This document shows, in pieces, positions 16,856-25,926 of a stretch of 64,000 bases of DNA (position 1 is its first letter; each line of letters starts with the position of its first letter). The position numbers and the translations under genes were made by a program. The stretch lies in the NCBI RefSeq assembly GCF_047730085.1, contig NZ_CP159830.1:62001-126000 (forward strand), read 5' to 3'. The notes under the pieces are model-generated. The model was not told the origin of the DNA. It saw nothing but the letters and a program-made list of their open reading frames with translations, and did no database searches. Source of the stretch: Njordibacter sp937773555 (GTDB lineage Bacteria > Pseudomonadota > Gammaproteobacteria > Pseudomonadales > Balneatricaceae).

Positions 16856-18109
16856 TTAACTTTTTGGCAGCAAGTGCTCTCGTGCCCACTGCTGTGATAA
16901 CTCTTCACGCTCACCAATAAGATGAGACTTGTCACCATCAACCATCACTTCCGCAGCGCGATTGCGGCTGTTGTAATTTGATGCCATCGCAAAACCGTAG
17001 GCACCAGAGCTGCACACAGCGAGTAGGTCATTAGCTTCAATAGCAAGGTTACGGTCTTTACCTAAAAAATCACTGGTTTCACAAATGGGGCCAACAATGT
17101 CAAAGTTATGCGCCTGCGAATTAGAGTGCAAGTTAACCGGAATAATGTCCTGCCAGGCGCTGTAAAGGGCTGGGCGAATAAGGTCATTCATCGCGGCGTC
17201 AACAATAGCGAAATACTTGTCTTGGTTATTCTTGATGTATTCTACACGGGTAAGTAAAATGCCAGCATCTGCACAGATAGAGCGCCCGGGTTCAAATACT
17301 AGGGCCAATTTGCGATCACCAAGATGGGCTCGCACTCGGGCCATAAAATCAGCTATAGCTGGGGGTTCTTCATCGCCATAACACACGCCTAAACCACCGC
17401 CTAAATCTAAGTGCTCAATAGCGATGCCCTGTGCTGTAATGGTATCAATTAACCCAAACAAGCGATCCATAGCATCAAGGTAAGGATCAATAGAAGTGAG
17501 CTGAGAGCCGATGTGGCAATCCACACCAATTACCTTGATATGGGTCATGGCGGCGGCTTGAGCATAAGCAGCAGGGGCCTGATCAATGCCAATGCCAAAC
17601 TTATTTTCCTTTAAGCCGGTGGAAATATAAGGGTGGGTTTTAGCATCTACGTCAGGGTTAATGCGCAGCGACACAGGGGCAATACAGTTCATCCCTGCAG
17701 CCACACTTTGTAAGCGCTCTAATTCGGCTTCAGATTCTACATTGAAGCAGTGCACACCTACTTCTAAGGCGCGTTGCATCTCGTGGGTTTGCTTGCCAAC
17801 ACCTGAAAACACAATGCGCTTAGGATCTGCACCAGCAACAAGAACACGCTCTAGCTCACCCACAGAAACAATATCAAAACCGGCACCAAGCTGAGCTAAA
17901 ACATTTAATACAGCAATGTTACTATTGGCTTTTACTGCGTAACAAACTAAATGCTCACAACCTTCAAGGGCTTGGCTATAGGCCACATAATTGCGTTCTA
18001 ACGTATCTCTAGAATACACATAAGTAGGGGTGCCAAACTGTTCTGCAATCTGGTTTAGGTCAAGGTCTTCGGCGTGTAGTTTTTCGCCGCGGTATTCAAA
18101 ATTATCCAT
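16856..18109 (-). CDS. lysA: Diaminopimelate decarboxylase
   Basis: Decarboxylates meso-diaminopimelate to L-lysine with PLP. The PLP lysine is in HLVCYAVKANSN near residue 58; other marks are HIGSQLTSIDPY, LDLGGGLGVCY, FEPGRSICADAG and the Cys of VGPICETSDF and the CSSGAYGFAMASNYNSR block. The ATG at 18109 (MDNFEYRGEKLHAEDL) is chosen because it aligns with Pseudomonas LysA; a TTG four codons earlier is possible but overlaps the lptM stop. It gives 417 residues. Confidence 0.96.
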   Translation of the reverse strand: MDNFEYRGEKLHAEDLDLNQIAEQFGTPTYVYSRDTLERNYVAYSQALEGCEHLVCYAVKANSNIAVLNVLAQLGAGFDIVSVGELERVLVAGADPKRIVFSGVGKQTHEMQRALEVGVHCFNVESEAELERLQSVAAGMNCIAPVSLRINPDVDAKTHPYISTGLKENKFGIGIDQAPAAYAQAAAMTHIKVIGVDCHIGSQLTSIDPYLDAMDRLFGLIDTITAQGIAIEHLDLGGGLGVCYGDEEPPAIADFMARVRAHLGDRKLALVFEPGRSICADAGILLTRVEYIKNNQDKYFAIVDAAMNDLIRPALYSAWQDIIPVNLHSNSQAHNFDIVGPICETSDFLGKDRNLAIEANDLLAVCSSGAYGFAMASNYNSRNRAAEVMVDGDKSHLIGEREELSQQWAREHLLPKS

Positions 18110-18117
18110 TCTTAAAC

Positions 18118-18234
18118 TCAATAATTGCTAGTTTGCGCATCAGATTGCACAGTGTCAGGAATATACAAGCTACCCGCTTGGCCGCAACTGGCTATTGCCA
18201 AGCTTAGTGTAAGCATACACATAAATTTTTTCAC
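18118..18234 (-). CDS. lptM: LptM-type small lipoprotein (YifL family)
   Basis: A 38-residue lipoprotein read directly from the minus strand: GTG at 18234 to TGA at 18118. It has a basic start (MKKF), a hydrophobic core, the lipobox IASC at residues 14-17, and then GQAGSLYIPD, close to the family form CGLKGPLYFP. E. coli LptM helps LptDE, the LPS-export pore, to fold. Its place directly upstream of lysA, with the lysA ATG 8 bases later and cyaY divergent, is the same as in E. coli (cyaY-yifL-dapF region). GAGAG lies about 11 bases upstream of the GTG. An ATG at codon 5 is an alternative but would leave a very short signal. Confidence 0.85.
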   Translation of the reverse strand: MKKFMCMLTLSLAIASCGQAGSLYIPDTVQSDAQTSNY

Positions 18235-18373
18235 GTAATAACGCTCTCAGTTAACATAGCTGTAATATGCTAAAGATTATACCCTTGATTCTAGTTTGCG
18301 CACTAGCTAAGACGAAAGCAATGCTATACTTTGGGGGCATATTTACCCTACATCCCCAGCCTAAGAGAATATT

Positions 18374-18712
18374 ATGAGTGAAGCACTGTTCCATGAGCGA
18401 GTAGATAACTTGTTTTTGCAGGTGGAAGAAATATTAGATGAAGCCCAAAGTGACATAGATTTTGTCAACAGCAGTGGTTTATTGACGATCACCTGCGAGA
18501 ACAGAAGCCAGGTAATATTGAGTCGACAGCCCCCGTTGCAACAAATTTGGTTGGCTTGTTTGGCTGGGGGGTTGCACTTTGAGCGAGTACAAAACATCTG
18601 GTTGTTAACTACAGACCACGAGCAAACGTTTGGCCAGTGTTTAACCCTAGCACTGCAGCAGCAGGCTGATGAGACTCTAGACTGCAGTGTGTTAGATCAG
18701 CTACTAGACTAG
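18374..18712 (+). CDS. cyaY: Frataxin-like iron-sulfur assembly protein CyaY
   Basis: Binds iron and tunes the IscS cysteine desulfurase in Fe-S cluster assembly. At 112 residues it has an acidic first helix (FHERVDNLFLQVEEILDEA, the iron-binding face), then beta strands with LLTITCENRSQVILSRQPPLQQIWLA and GGLHFE, the family core. It is divergent from lptM-lysA as in Enterobacteria. Its TAG overlaps the argH stop by four bases in convergent orientation. Confidence 0.93.
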   Translation: MSEALFHERVDNLFLQVEEILDEAQSDIDFVNSSGLLTITCENRSQVILSRQPPLQQIWLACLAGGLHFERVQNIWLLTTDHEQTFGQCLTLALQQQADETLDCSVLDQLLD

Positions 18713-20112
18713 CGTTCAGAGACTAATTCAAAGGCCCTTTGCGCTGCTGCCAATACTTGCTTTGGTGCCGTGCCACCTATGTGGTCTCTGGCACTGACTG
18801 AGCCTTCCAAAGTGAGCACATCGAAGACGTTACCAGTGATTAAGTCACTAAATCCTTGTAATTCAGACAAGCTCATTTCGCTTAAGTCTTTGCCGGTGGC
18901 AATACCATAGGCTACTGATTTACCGACTACTTCGTGTGCATCACGAAAGGCTAAGCCTTTACCCACCAAGTAATCTGCCAAATCTGTGGCAGTGGCAAAG
19001 CCTTTTAGTGCGGCTGCGCGCATTTGATCACGCTTAGGCACCAAAGCTGGCACCATGTCTGCATAGGCTCTTAGGCATCCTTTTACCGTGTCAATCGTGT
19101 CAAATAGGGGTTCTTTGTCCTCTTGGTTGTCTTTGTTGTAAGTTAGAGGCTGGCCTTTCATCAACGTTAATAGGCAAATTAGATGACCGTTTACACGGCC
19201 AGTTTTACCGCGCACAAGCTCTGGCACATCGGGGTTTTTCTTTTGTGGCATAATCGACGAGCCAGTGCAAAAGCGGTCAGGCAGGTCAATAAAGTCGAAC
19301 TGTATGGACGTCCACAATATGAGTTCTTCTGAGGCGCGAGACAAGTGCATTAAAATTAGGCTTGCAGCAGCGCAAAACTCAATAGCAAAGTCACGGTCGC
19401 TGACTGAGTCTAAAGAATTCTCTGAGGGCCGATCGAAACCGAGTAACTTACTGGTCATGTGCCGGTCAATAGGGTAACTGGTACCGGCCAGAGCTGCAGC
19501 ACCTAAAGGAGAAATGTTAAGGCGTTTGCGCAGATCTTGTAAGCGCTCGTAGTCGCGCTGTAGCATTTCATTCCAAGCCAGAATATGGTGGCCAAAAGTG
19601 ACAGGTTGTGCCGTTTGAAGGTGAGTGAAACCTGGCATAATAGTGGCGTTCTCAGCCTTGGCTTGAGTGATAAATCCCATCTGTAAACGGCTAATTTCAT
19701 TTAAAATGAGGTCTATTTCGTCGCGCAAGTACAGGCGTATGTCTGTTGCCACCTGATCATTCCTAGAGCGCCCAGTATGTAGCTTTTTACCGGCCATGCC
19801 AATTTTTGCTGTAAGGGCTGCTTCAATGTTCATATGAACGTCCTCTAGGGCCACAGACCAAGTAAAGTTTCCCCGTTCTATTTCAATACGAATTTCTTCT
19901 AACCCACGTAAAATGTCATCCCGTTCATCAGCACTTAACACCCCCACATGGCACAACATTTTGGCGTGTGCTACAGAACCTTGAATATCTTGGCGGTACA
20001 TCCGCTGATCAAAATCCACAGACGCAGTAAAGCGGGCCACAAAGGCATCGGTAGGCTCACTAAAACGGCCTCCCCATTGTTGGTTAGTTGTGGTCTCAGT
20101 GGTTTTGCTCAT
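18709..20112 (-). CDS. argH: Argininosuccinate lyase
   Basis: Splits argininosuccinate into arginine and fumarate, the last arginine step. The fumarase/aspartase signature GSSIMPQKKNPDVPEL is near residue 283. Also visible are QWGGRFSEPTDAFVARFTASV at the start, TGRSRNDQVATD (substrate loop) and TAQPVTFGHHILAW. At 467 residues it is full length. It is separate from argB (6.2-7.2 kb) and ends overlapping cyaY, so 3' regulation by antisense overlap would be minimal. Confidence 0.96.
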   Translation of the reverse strand: MSKTTETTTNQQWGGRFSEPTDAFVARFTASVDFDQRMYRQDIQGSVAHAKMLCHVGVLSADERDDILRGLEEIRIEIERGNFTWSVALEDVHMNIEAALTAKIGMAGKKLHTGRSRNDQVATDIRLYLRDEIDLILNEISRLQMGFITQAKAENATIMPGFTHLQTAQPVTFGHHILAWNEMLQRDYERLQDLRKRLNISPLGAAALAGTSYPIDRHMTSKLLGFDRPSENSLDSVSDRDFAIEFCAAASLILMHLSRASEELILWTSIQFDFIDLPDRFCTGSSIMPQKKNPDVPELVRGKTGRVNGHLICLLTLMKGQPLTYNKDNQEDKEPLFDTIDTVKGCLRAYADMVPALVPKRDQMRAAALKGFATATDLADYLVGKGLAFRDAHEVVGKSVAYGIATGKDLSEMSLSELQGFSDLITGNVFDVLTLEGSVSARDHIGGTAPKQVLAAAQRAFELVSER

Positions 20113-20145
20113 GGGTGTTCCTGTAAACAGTGATATAGAAGATGT

Positions 20146-20463
20146 CTAATCGCTATTGTAGCTAGTGGCTTGGGCTATAAGCAAGGGTTTCGGCTTGCGA
20201 GGTGTTGCAATATTAATGGCTCGTTTATCTGCTTCTTTAATGATACGAATGGTGGGTTCGTCCCAATCATGTATTGATACGTCAAATTTAGACCAATGTA
20301 TCAGGAAAAGCACTTTGGCTTTTAAGTCAATACTAGCCTGAGCTGTTTCATGAGGAAACATATGACCTTTGGACCAAACTTTATTGTAGGCACTATGTTC
20401 AACACACCTCCAGTGGCATAGCTCACTGGCACGGCTATACTTGGCTGTCGTTGGTGGGATCAA
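20146..20463 (-). pseudogene. C-terminal remnant of an MBL-fold (NAPE-PLD/UlaG-like) hydrolase
   Basis: The 105-codon frame matches only the end of this metallo-beta-lactamase family: GHMFPHETAQASIDLKAK, then IHWSKFDVSIHDWDEP (family form IHWGTF.LA.H.W.EP), then EADKRAINIATPRK. Homology starts near codon 24. The N-terminal two-thirds, including the HxHxDH zinc site, is absent; in its place upstream lies the carboxymuconolactone decarboxylase-like gene, overlapping by 29 bases. I read this as a deletion remnant. A free-standing function cannot be excluded but the metal centre could not form. Confidence 0.75.
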
Positions 20464-21004
20464 ACGGCAATTTACAAAAACCCTGTGCTGGAACGTCTAG
20501 TGCGCTATTAAACTTGCTTGATAAGTTTTGGAAGGCAATAAGCCCAGTCAATTCCACCACACCATCATCATCAAAGAAGCCCTTTAACTGCAGCATTAAC
20601 TCTTCTGTTACCTGCTGATCTGAAAAGGTAACCGCTTCAGTATATTCAAGCACTACCCGCTCTTTCTCACTAAAAATTTGGCTGTCTTTCCACTGTGCAA
20701 CCTGCTCAGCTTTTTCCAAGGATCCTGCTCGCTTAGCTAAGGTGGAGGCGTTGATATCAACGCAAAAGTGACACCAATTGATCTGTGACACTCGCACCGT
20801 TACTAGTGAGCGCAAGACAGGGTCGACGGGTGAGCTTTTTCGATCTAGAGCGCCATACAAAATGGCTACCGATGCAAATAACTTAGGCACCCTTGCCCAC
20901 ACTAACCCTGGCTGAAGTACTACACCGTATTTTCTTTTTTGTTTCCAAAAGAAAGGCCTTATAAACCAAGGGTACTGGCTGGTGTCTTTTACCGCTACTC
21001 GCAT
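20435..21004 (-). CDS. Carboxymuconolactone decarboxylase/AhpD-like protein
   Basis: A 189-residue all-alpha protein of the CMD/AhpD fold. The key motif is NWCHFCVDINAS (residues about 78-89), a CxxC followed by the conserved acidic/His region, as in alkylhydroperoxidase-type members that reduce peroxides. Other family marks are SSPVDPVLRSLVTVRVSQIN before it and ERVVLEYTEAVTFSDQQVTEELM after it. The substrate is unknown; many such proteins are redox-active thiols rather than decarboxylases. Its 3' end runs into a hydrolase remnant, so the local DNA has been rearranged. It lies 42 bases downstream of a HAD-like gene on the same strand. Confidence 0.8.
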   Translation of the reverse strand: MRVAVKDTSQYPWFIRPFFWKQKRKYGVVLQPGLVWARVPKLFASVAILYGALDRKSSPVDPVLRSLVTVRVSQINWCHFCVDINASTLAKRAGSLEKAEQVAQWKDSQIFSEKERVVLEYTEAVTFSDQQVTEELMLQLKGFFDDDGVVELTGLIAFQNLSSKFNSALDVPAQGFCKLPFDPTNDSQV

Positions 21005-21046
21005 AACCTGCTCCTTAATCGCCCCAAGCTATTCAATGCTGGCGCC

Positions 21047-21706
21047 CTAGGTACTTAACTGTTCGGGGGACAGGGTCTCTGTGACAAGTAGTGCACCAGT
21101 AAAGTCATTGTCTCCAGCAAACGCACCTGGGAAACCAACACACCTTACACCCGCAGCTAAAGCTGCACTCATGCTAGCGGATGTGTCTTCTATAGCGATA
21201 CAGTCTTGTGAGTTTAAGTGGAGATCTGATAACGCTTTGTGGTATATGTCTGGGCTTGGTTTGGCCTTAGAAACCATTAAGTCGTTACCCACGAAGCTAA
21301 AGTCATTGCGCTTAACTTGATCCCCAAGAGCAGAAAAAACAGCATCAACATTGGCCTCAGATGTGCTTGTTACAAAAGCCAAAAGCACATTATTGTCCAA
21401 TGCATAGTGGATTACATCAGCTACGCCTGGGCGCAAAAGTAGGCCCTTTTTGGTCATCATAGCATCAAAAATTTCAGTTTTGCGCTGATGGAGCTGCTGT
21501 GCATCCACCTTAATGCCATGTTGCTTTGCAAAGTCCTGAATTCTCCCACGTCCTCCAGACTTTGCTAGCAAGCGCTGATATGCATCAGCACTCCAGTTCC
21601 AGTCTAGCCCGGCCTCAGAAAAAGCTTGATTAAATGCAAGCCGCTGAAGCTCTGATGTTTCGACAAGAGTGCCTATAGAACCAAATAGAATTGCTCTGGT
21701 GGTCAT
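21047..21706 (-). CDS. HAD-superfamily protein lacking the catalytic aspartate
   Basis: By fold a CbbY/beta-phosphoglucomutase-like HAD protein of 219 residues (ATG at 21706, AAGG 11 bases upstream; an earlier in-frame ATG at 21748 adds a non-family tail). Motif I, normally FDxDGTL, reads F8-G-S-I-G-T-L14, so both the nucleophile (position 9) and the second Asp (11) are missing. The remainder is intact: the SGGRGRIQDF cap region, FVTSTSE (motif II), KAKPSPDIYHKAL (motif III Lys) and IEDTSASMSAALAAG (motif IV). A bound phosphosugar or regulatory role is possible; phosphatase activity is not expected. A FGSIGTL version in relatives would show this is a real subfamily. Confidence 0.75.
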   Translation of the reverse strand: MTTRAILFGSIGTLVETSELQRLAFNQAFSEAGLDWNWSADAYQRLLAKSGGRGRIQDFAKQHGIKVDAQQLHQRKTEIFDAMMTKKGLLLRPGVADVIHYALDNNVLLAFVTSTSEANVDAVFSALGDQVKRNDFSFVGNDLMVSKAKPSPDIYHKALSDLHLNSQDCIAIEDTSASMSAALAAGVRCVGFPGAFAGDNDFTGALLVTETLSPEQLST

Positions 21707-21782
21707 TGTGTCTGCCTTATCTAGTATTTTTGTTATTTCAAGCTGCACTAATTAAAGCCTAAGGGCCAAGTGCACAGCTTGG

Positions 21783-22034
21783 CTAACGTTGCTTGTATTG
21801 CGTTGGGCAATGGCTTCTAGTCACGTCGCTGCTGCGGAGTTTTACATGCTTAGTTGAGCGCCCATTCACTCTTTCACGCCACAGTTTAAAGCTTCTGGGC
21901 TTTAAACTACGGCGCATAAATTTAATAACTGCTGTTTCATTTAGGCTAAATTGTTCTTCTATCGCTTCAAAAGGTGTGCGATCCTCCCAAGCCATTTCTA
22001 TTACTCTTGATTTTTCGCTTTCTAAAAGCAACAT
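21783..22034 (-). CDS. DUF2805 (TIGR03643) family protein
   Basis: An 83-residue protein of a small conserved family of unknown function. Its marks are VIEMAWEDRTPFEAIEEQF, NETAVIKFMRRSLKPRSFKLW, and the C-terminal VTRSHCPTQYK. The middle is predicted helix-turn-helix-like, suggesting nucleic-acid binding, but that is inference. The ATG at 22034 (MLLLESEKSRVIEMA) is preferred over a TTG at 22049. It is upstream of the HAD-like and AhpD-like genes on the same strand, 76 bases from the HAD start. Confidence 0.82.
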   Translation of the reverse strand: MLLLESEKSRVIEMAWEDRTPFEAIEEQFSLNETAVIKFMRRSLKPRSFKLWRERVNGRSTKHVKLRSSDVTRSHCPTQYKQR

Positions 22035-22419
22035 AAAATGATCCCACAATATATAAAAACGCGAATAAACAAATTAACCCTCAAAGGTAAATTTTTTGAC
22101 CGTTTGGTGGCTCACTACTCGCGGGATTGAATCAACTGGTTATCGATGGGCATAATTTAACCACTTAAGACCACAAAACTAAAGGCTAAGTTAGAACCCC
22201 AAATGTAAAAACATGTAATGATTATGCTGCTATATGGCGCTATTAGTAAAAATCTAATGGTTGAAATGCCAGGGCCACTGTAAACATAAACACCTAACGT
22301 GGCCGATTCATATAAATAGGCTATGCTGTATTTATATATTACAGAGCACAGTGGGTTAGTGGCGCACAACATATCAAGTTAACCAGTAAGTCTAAGGTAA
22401 CAATTAAGTAAATATAAAT
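22035..22419. other. Gene-free AT-rich spacer
   Basis: 385 bases between the divergent DUF2805 and nuclease genes. It must hold their promoters, but no hexamer pair stood out. A 71-codon minus-strand frame (22157-22372) has no family resemblance and no convincing ribosome site. No repeat or RNA gene was recognised. Confidence 0.5.
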
Positions 22420-23310
22420 ATGAAGCCAATAAAATATAGCGTGAGAATACCCTTAGTGTTGTCCATCGTCTTATTACTATTTATTAGTCCCCGTATTTAC
22501 GCTCAATGCTCTGCTTTGACAGAGGCAGCAATGGAAAAAGCCAATGAGTGGTCTGGTAATCCGATATTGGGTCAAACGTATAAAGTAAAAAGCTGGTATG
22601 TTCAGGATGGGGACAGCCTAAGTTTAGCTAATGGACATCGGTTACGTTTGGGGCAAATAAATACCACAGAAATGGCCCATAAGGGGCGCCCAGAGCAGGC
22701 CTACGCGCAGCAGGCTAAAACCCAACTCAATCAAAAATTACAGCAACAAAAATTCATTTACCTACAACTGCTTCCCAACATTAAAGATCACTATGGGCGT
22801 TGGCTGGTAAGGCTTTATGATGGCTCTGGAGTGAGTGTGGACACTTTTTTAGTCGGCCAAGGCTTAGCCTATGTAATTAGTATGAATGAGCAAGGCGCAG
22901 AGAATTGCTTGTGGCAGCGAGAAGAAGTAGCCCGCAGAAATGGTTTGGGTATATGGCAAGCCCCTGTATCGCGTGTTCATGCAGCTGCCTTACTTAAGCC
23001 CAACCTAGGTGGGTTTATGCGTATGGCTGGTGAAGTGAACGATGTTAGCGACAGCCAACACTACTGGTACATAGGCCTTGGAGGGCAAGTGGCAGTGAGA
23101 ATTCCCAAGCACCTTCTTGCAGCACCGGGCTTTAACATCGATACACCCAAGAAAATGCAGCGATGGGTTGGGCAAACTATTACTGTTAGGGGTTGGCTCG
23201 CTTGGCGTAAGTTAACTAAAAAGCAGCTCAAAAAAGGTTTTCATGCGGGTGTTATGAGTGTTTCTCACTTACATATGCTTGAGCAAACCCCAGTACTGAA
23301 CAGCAACTAA
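22420..23310 (+). CDS. Secreted thermonuclease (SNase-like) family protein
   Basis: Probably an exported staphylococcal-nuclease-fold protein that cuts DNA or RNA. The first 29 residues are a signal peptide (KYSVRIPLVLSIVLLLFISPRIYA|Q). The SNase domain spans about residues 55-190: VQDGDSLSL (calcium Asp), RLGQINTTEM (the Arg and Glu of the active site) and DHYGRWLVRLY (second Arg). All three catalytic positions of the Staphylococcus enzyme are present. The C-terminal 100 residues hold an OB-like segment with GQTITVRGWL, seen in longer proteobacterial members. Convergent with mrcA; the stop codons overlap by four bases. Confidence 0.85.
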   Translation: MKPIKYSVRIPLVLSIVLLLFISPRIYAQCSALTEAAMEKANEWSGNPILGQTYKVKSWYVQDGDSLSLANGHRLRLGQINTTEMAHKGRPEQAYAQQAKTQLNQKLQQQKFIYLQLLPNIKDHYGRWLVRLYDGSGVSVDTFLVGQGLAYVISMNEQGAENCLWQREEVARRNGLGIWQAPVSRVHAAALLKPNLGGFMRMAGEVNDVSDSQHYWYIGLGGQVAVRIPKHLLAAPGFNIDTPKKMQRWVGQTITVRGWLAWRKLTKKQLKKGFHAGVMSVSHLHMLEQTPVLNSN

Positions 23311-25829
23311 AACACCTGTTCGGGCCTAGTTTCTTCTTCGTTAATGCCATTGCTAGAGCGGCTGCCTTTAGGCAATGCCATTTGCTCAGGAGTACGTTCT
23401 GCACGGAAAATTTCTTCTACTGCAGACGGGTCGCCTGGCCGTGCCAATGCGCCAGTGGCCTCGTCGATTTTAATGGTGACCATTTTGTCTGGTTGCCGCC
23501 GTTGTGTTTGAGGCACATCCTTTAGGGCTATTTCCATAAAGTCGATCCAAATAGGCAGCGCTGCCGTGCTACCAAATTCATTCCTACCCAAGGTTTTGGG
23601 CTGGTCGAAGCCTACCCAAGTTGTGGCTACCATAGAGTCTACATAGCCAGAAAACCAGGCGTCTTTTTGGTCGTTAGTAGTGCCTGTTTTCCCTGCTAAA
23701 TCATTACGTTGCAATTTTTGAGCTCTGCGCGCTGTGCCTTTTTTTACCACGTCTTGAAGAATAGTATGCATAATATAATTAACCCGCTCGTCCATAATGC
23801 GTGGAGCGATTGGCAAATGGGTGATAGGTCGATCTGGCTCCACTAACAGGCTGTTTTGCTGAGCATCCTCTTGATCTAAGGCCTCATTTAACGCAACGAT
23901 GGCACCGGTAGTGATTTTTGTTGTTGCCACCACACTTGGCGGGCTTAGGTCCACTTTATCGCTGAGCCTTACATAGTCGCAGTTATGGCATACGGTGGTG
24001 GGCTCAGCTTGGAAAAGCACTCGCCCAAAGCTGTCTTCAATCCTCTCTATAAAATAGGGCTGAACTTGATAGCCTGTGTTGGCGAAGGTTGCATAGGCTG
24101 TAGCTACATCGATGGGAGGTACGCTTGCACTGCCCAAAGCAAGGGATAAATTGCGTGGCAGCTGCTCAGGCTTAAAACCAAAGCGGGTAGCATAATCGAT
24201 GGCTGATTTAATGCCAATTTCCCGTAAAATCCGTATAGAGACTAAGTTACGAGATTTATACAGTGCTTTGCGCAAACGTGTGGGACCAAAGAATTTCCCA
24301 CTGTAGTTTTCTGGGCGCCATGAGTCTTCTAGGCTAGCGTCATTAAACACCACAGGTGCATCGTTAATTAAGGTGGCAGCGGTAAACTTTTGTTCCAAGG
24401 CTGCAGAATAAATAATAGGCTTAAAATTAGAGCCAGGTTGACGCAGTGCCTGAGTTGCTCGATTAAATTTGCTGTGCAAATACTCAAAACCACCTACTAA
24501 AGCGATCATGGCGCCGTCCTTTGGGTCTAGGGCAATTAACGCCGCCTGTGCGTCAGGCACTTGGGACAGGTACCACACGTTTGAATCAGCATAGGCTTGG
24601 CGCACTCGAACTTGGTCACCAGGGCTTAAGATATCGCTAATAGTCTTGGGCGCACTGCCCAAGTAATCGATGGAGATTCTTGGCCTAATCCAGCTCATAT
24701 CACTAAAGTTAATACTAATAGTTTGGCCGTAACGCAGTAGTAATTCTGCCGACTCTTCGTTAACTTGGCGTACGATTGCAGGCTGTAATGGGCCAAATAC
24801 AGGGGTTCTATTAAGTAATCGTTCGGCTTCCTCCGCAGTGACACTAGGCCCATGATTTTTTTCCACACCACGATACCCGTGGCGCCTATCGTAGGCTAAT
24901 AGCCCCTTCTGTACTGCCAGCTGAGCAGCGTCTTGAAGCCGACTGTCAATAGTGGTGTAGACCCGATAACCACCAGTATAAACGTCTTCAATAGGGAAAG
25001 AGCTAAATAATTCACTACGTACCATTTCTGCAACATAAGATGCTGATGTTTCTGGTTTCAAACTATGAAATCGGGCCGTAATAGGGGCGGCAATGGCTGT
25101 CTGGTATTGCTCTTCATTAATGTAGTCTAACAGCAGCATACGGCCTAATATCCAGTCTCTGCGTATTTTAGAGCGTTGTGGATTAGAAATAGGGTTATAT
25201 CGAGATGGGGCTTTATAGAGCCCAGCAAGCATAGCTAACTGAGGCAGGCCTAGTTCACTAATTGAGCGGCCATAATACACATTAGATGCAGCCTCTATGC
25301 CATAAGATCGGTGCCCCATGAACATTTTGTTAAAATACATTTCCAGTATTTGTTCTTTGCTGAGTTCTTGCTCAATTTGAAAAGATAATAATATTTCATT
25401 AAATTTGCGGATAAAGGTCTGATCAAGGGTTAATAAGTAGTTGCGGGCTACCTGCATGGTAATCGTGCTGCCACCACCTTGAATTCTTCCGCCGGCTTGT
25501 ACCATTCTAACTGCTGCTCTTAAAAGCCCTTTAGGATCAACGCCGTAATGACTATAAAAGTTTTCATCTTCAGCAGACAACAATGCGTCAATGTAATGCT
25601 GAGGCACTTGGTCTATGCGCAAAGGAATACGGCGCTGCTCACCAAACTCTGAAATGAGTTTGCCATCACGGCTCATCACTCTCAGGGGCGTTTGTAGGTG
25701 GTAATCCCTTAGGCTATTTACATCGGGTAACCGAGGCATAAGGTAAAACCAGGTCACTGCTGCAATGGTAAGCGTGCCAATGATTCCTAGTATAAAAACC
25801 CATTTAAACAGGCGGCGTATTAATGACAT
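23307..25829 (-). CDS. mrcA: Penicillin-binding protein 1A (glycosyltransferase/transpeptidase)
   Basis: Polymerises and cross-links peptidoglycan at the inner membrane. The ATG at 25829 (MSLIRRLFKWVFILGIIGTL) gives 840 residues with one membrane segment at about 11-31. The glycosyltransferase domain shows EDENFYSHYGVDPKGLLRA, GGSTITMQVARNYLL and EMYFNKMFMGHRSYG; the PBP1A OB-like insert follows. The transpeptidase domain has SNFKP (active-site Ser), SRN and AGKTGTTNDQKDAWF. The open frame extends 67 codons upstream but without family sequence. It is divergent from the pilM-like gene, the same as mrcA-hofM in E. coli. Confidence 0.95.
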   Translation of the reverse strand: MSLIRRLFKWVFILGIIGTLTIAAVTWFYLMPRLPDVNSLRDYHLQTPLRVMSRDGKLISEFGEQRRIPLRIDQVPQHYIDALLSAEDENFYSHYGVDPKGLLRAAVRMVQAGGRIQGGGSTITMQVARNYLLTLDQTFIRKFNEILLSFQIEQELSKEQILEMYFNKMFMGHRSYGIEAASNVYYGRSISELGLPQLAMLAGLYKAPSRYNPISNPQRSKIRRDWILGRMLLLDYINEEQYQTAIAAPITARFHSLKPETSASYVAEMVRSELFSSFPIEDVYTGGYRVYTTIDSRLQDAAQLAVQKGLLAYDRRHGYRGVEKNHGPSVTAEEAERLLNRTPVFGPLQPAIVRQVNEESAELLLRYGQTISINFSDMSWIRPRISIDYLGSAPKTISDILSPGDQVRVRQAYADSNVWYLSQVPDAQAALIALDPKDGAMIALVGGFEYLHSKFNRATQALRQPGSNFKPIIYSAALEQKFTAATLINDAPVVFNDASLEDSWRPENYSGKFFGPTRLRKALYKSRNLVSIRILREIGIKSAIDYATRFGFKPEQLPRNLSLALGSASVPPIDVATAYATFANTGYQVQPYFIERIEDSFGRVLFQAEPTTVCHNCDYVRLSDKVDLSPPSVVATTKITTGAIVALNEALDQEDAQQNSLLVEPDRPITHLPIAPRIMDERVNYIMHTILQDVVKKGTARRAQKLQRNDLAGKTGTTNDQKDAWFSGYVDSMVATTWVGFDQPKTLGRNEFGSTAALPIWIDFMEIALKDVPQTQRRQPDKMVTIKIDEATGALARPGDPSAVEEIFRAERTPEQMALPKGSRSSNGINEEETRPEQVF

Positions 25830-25926
25830 GCTATGCTTTAACTCTAGGCAGCGACGGGAATAAACAAAACGGCAGAAGCGAAAGTATATAAGATCTATTA
25901 AGTTTCGCCACCCAAGGATGGGTTTA

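Noticed and set aside
22157..22372. 71-codon hydrophobic frame on the minus strand in the gap before the nuclease gene
   Set aside because: No family resemblance, no ribosome site, AT-rich intergenic composition; most likely chance.
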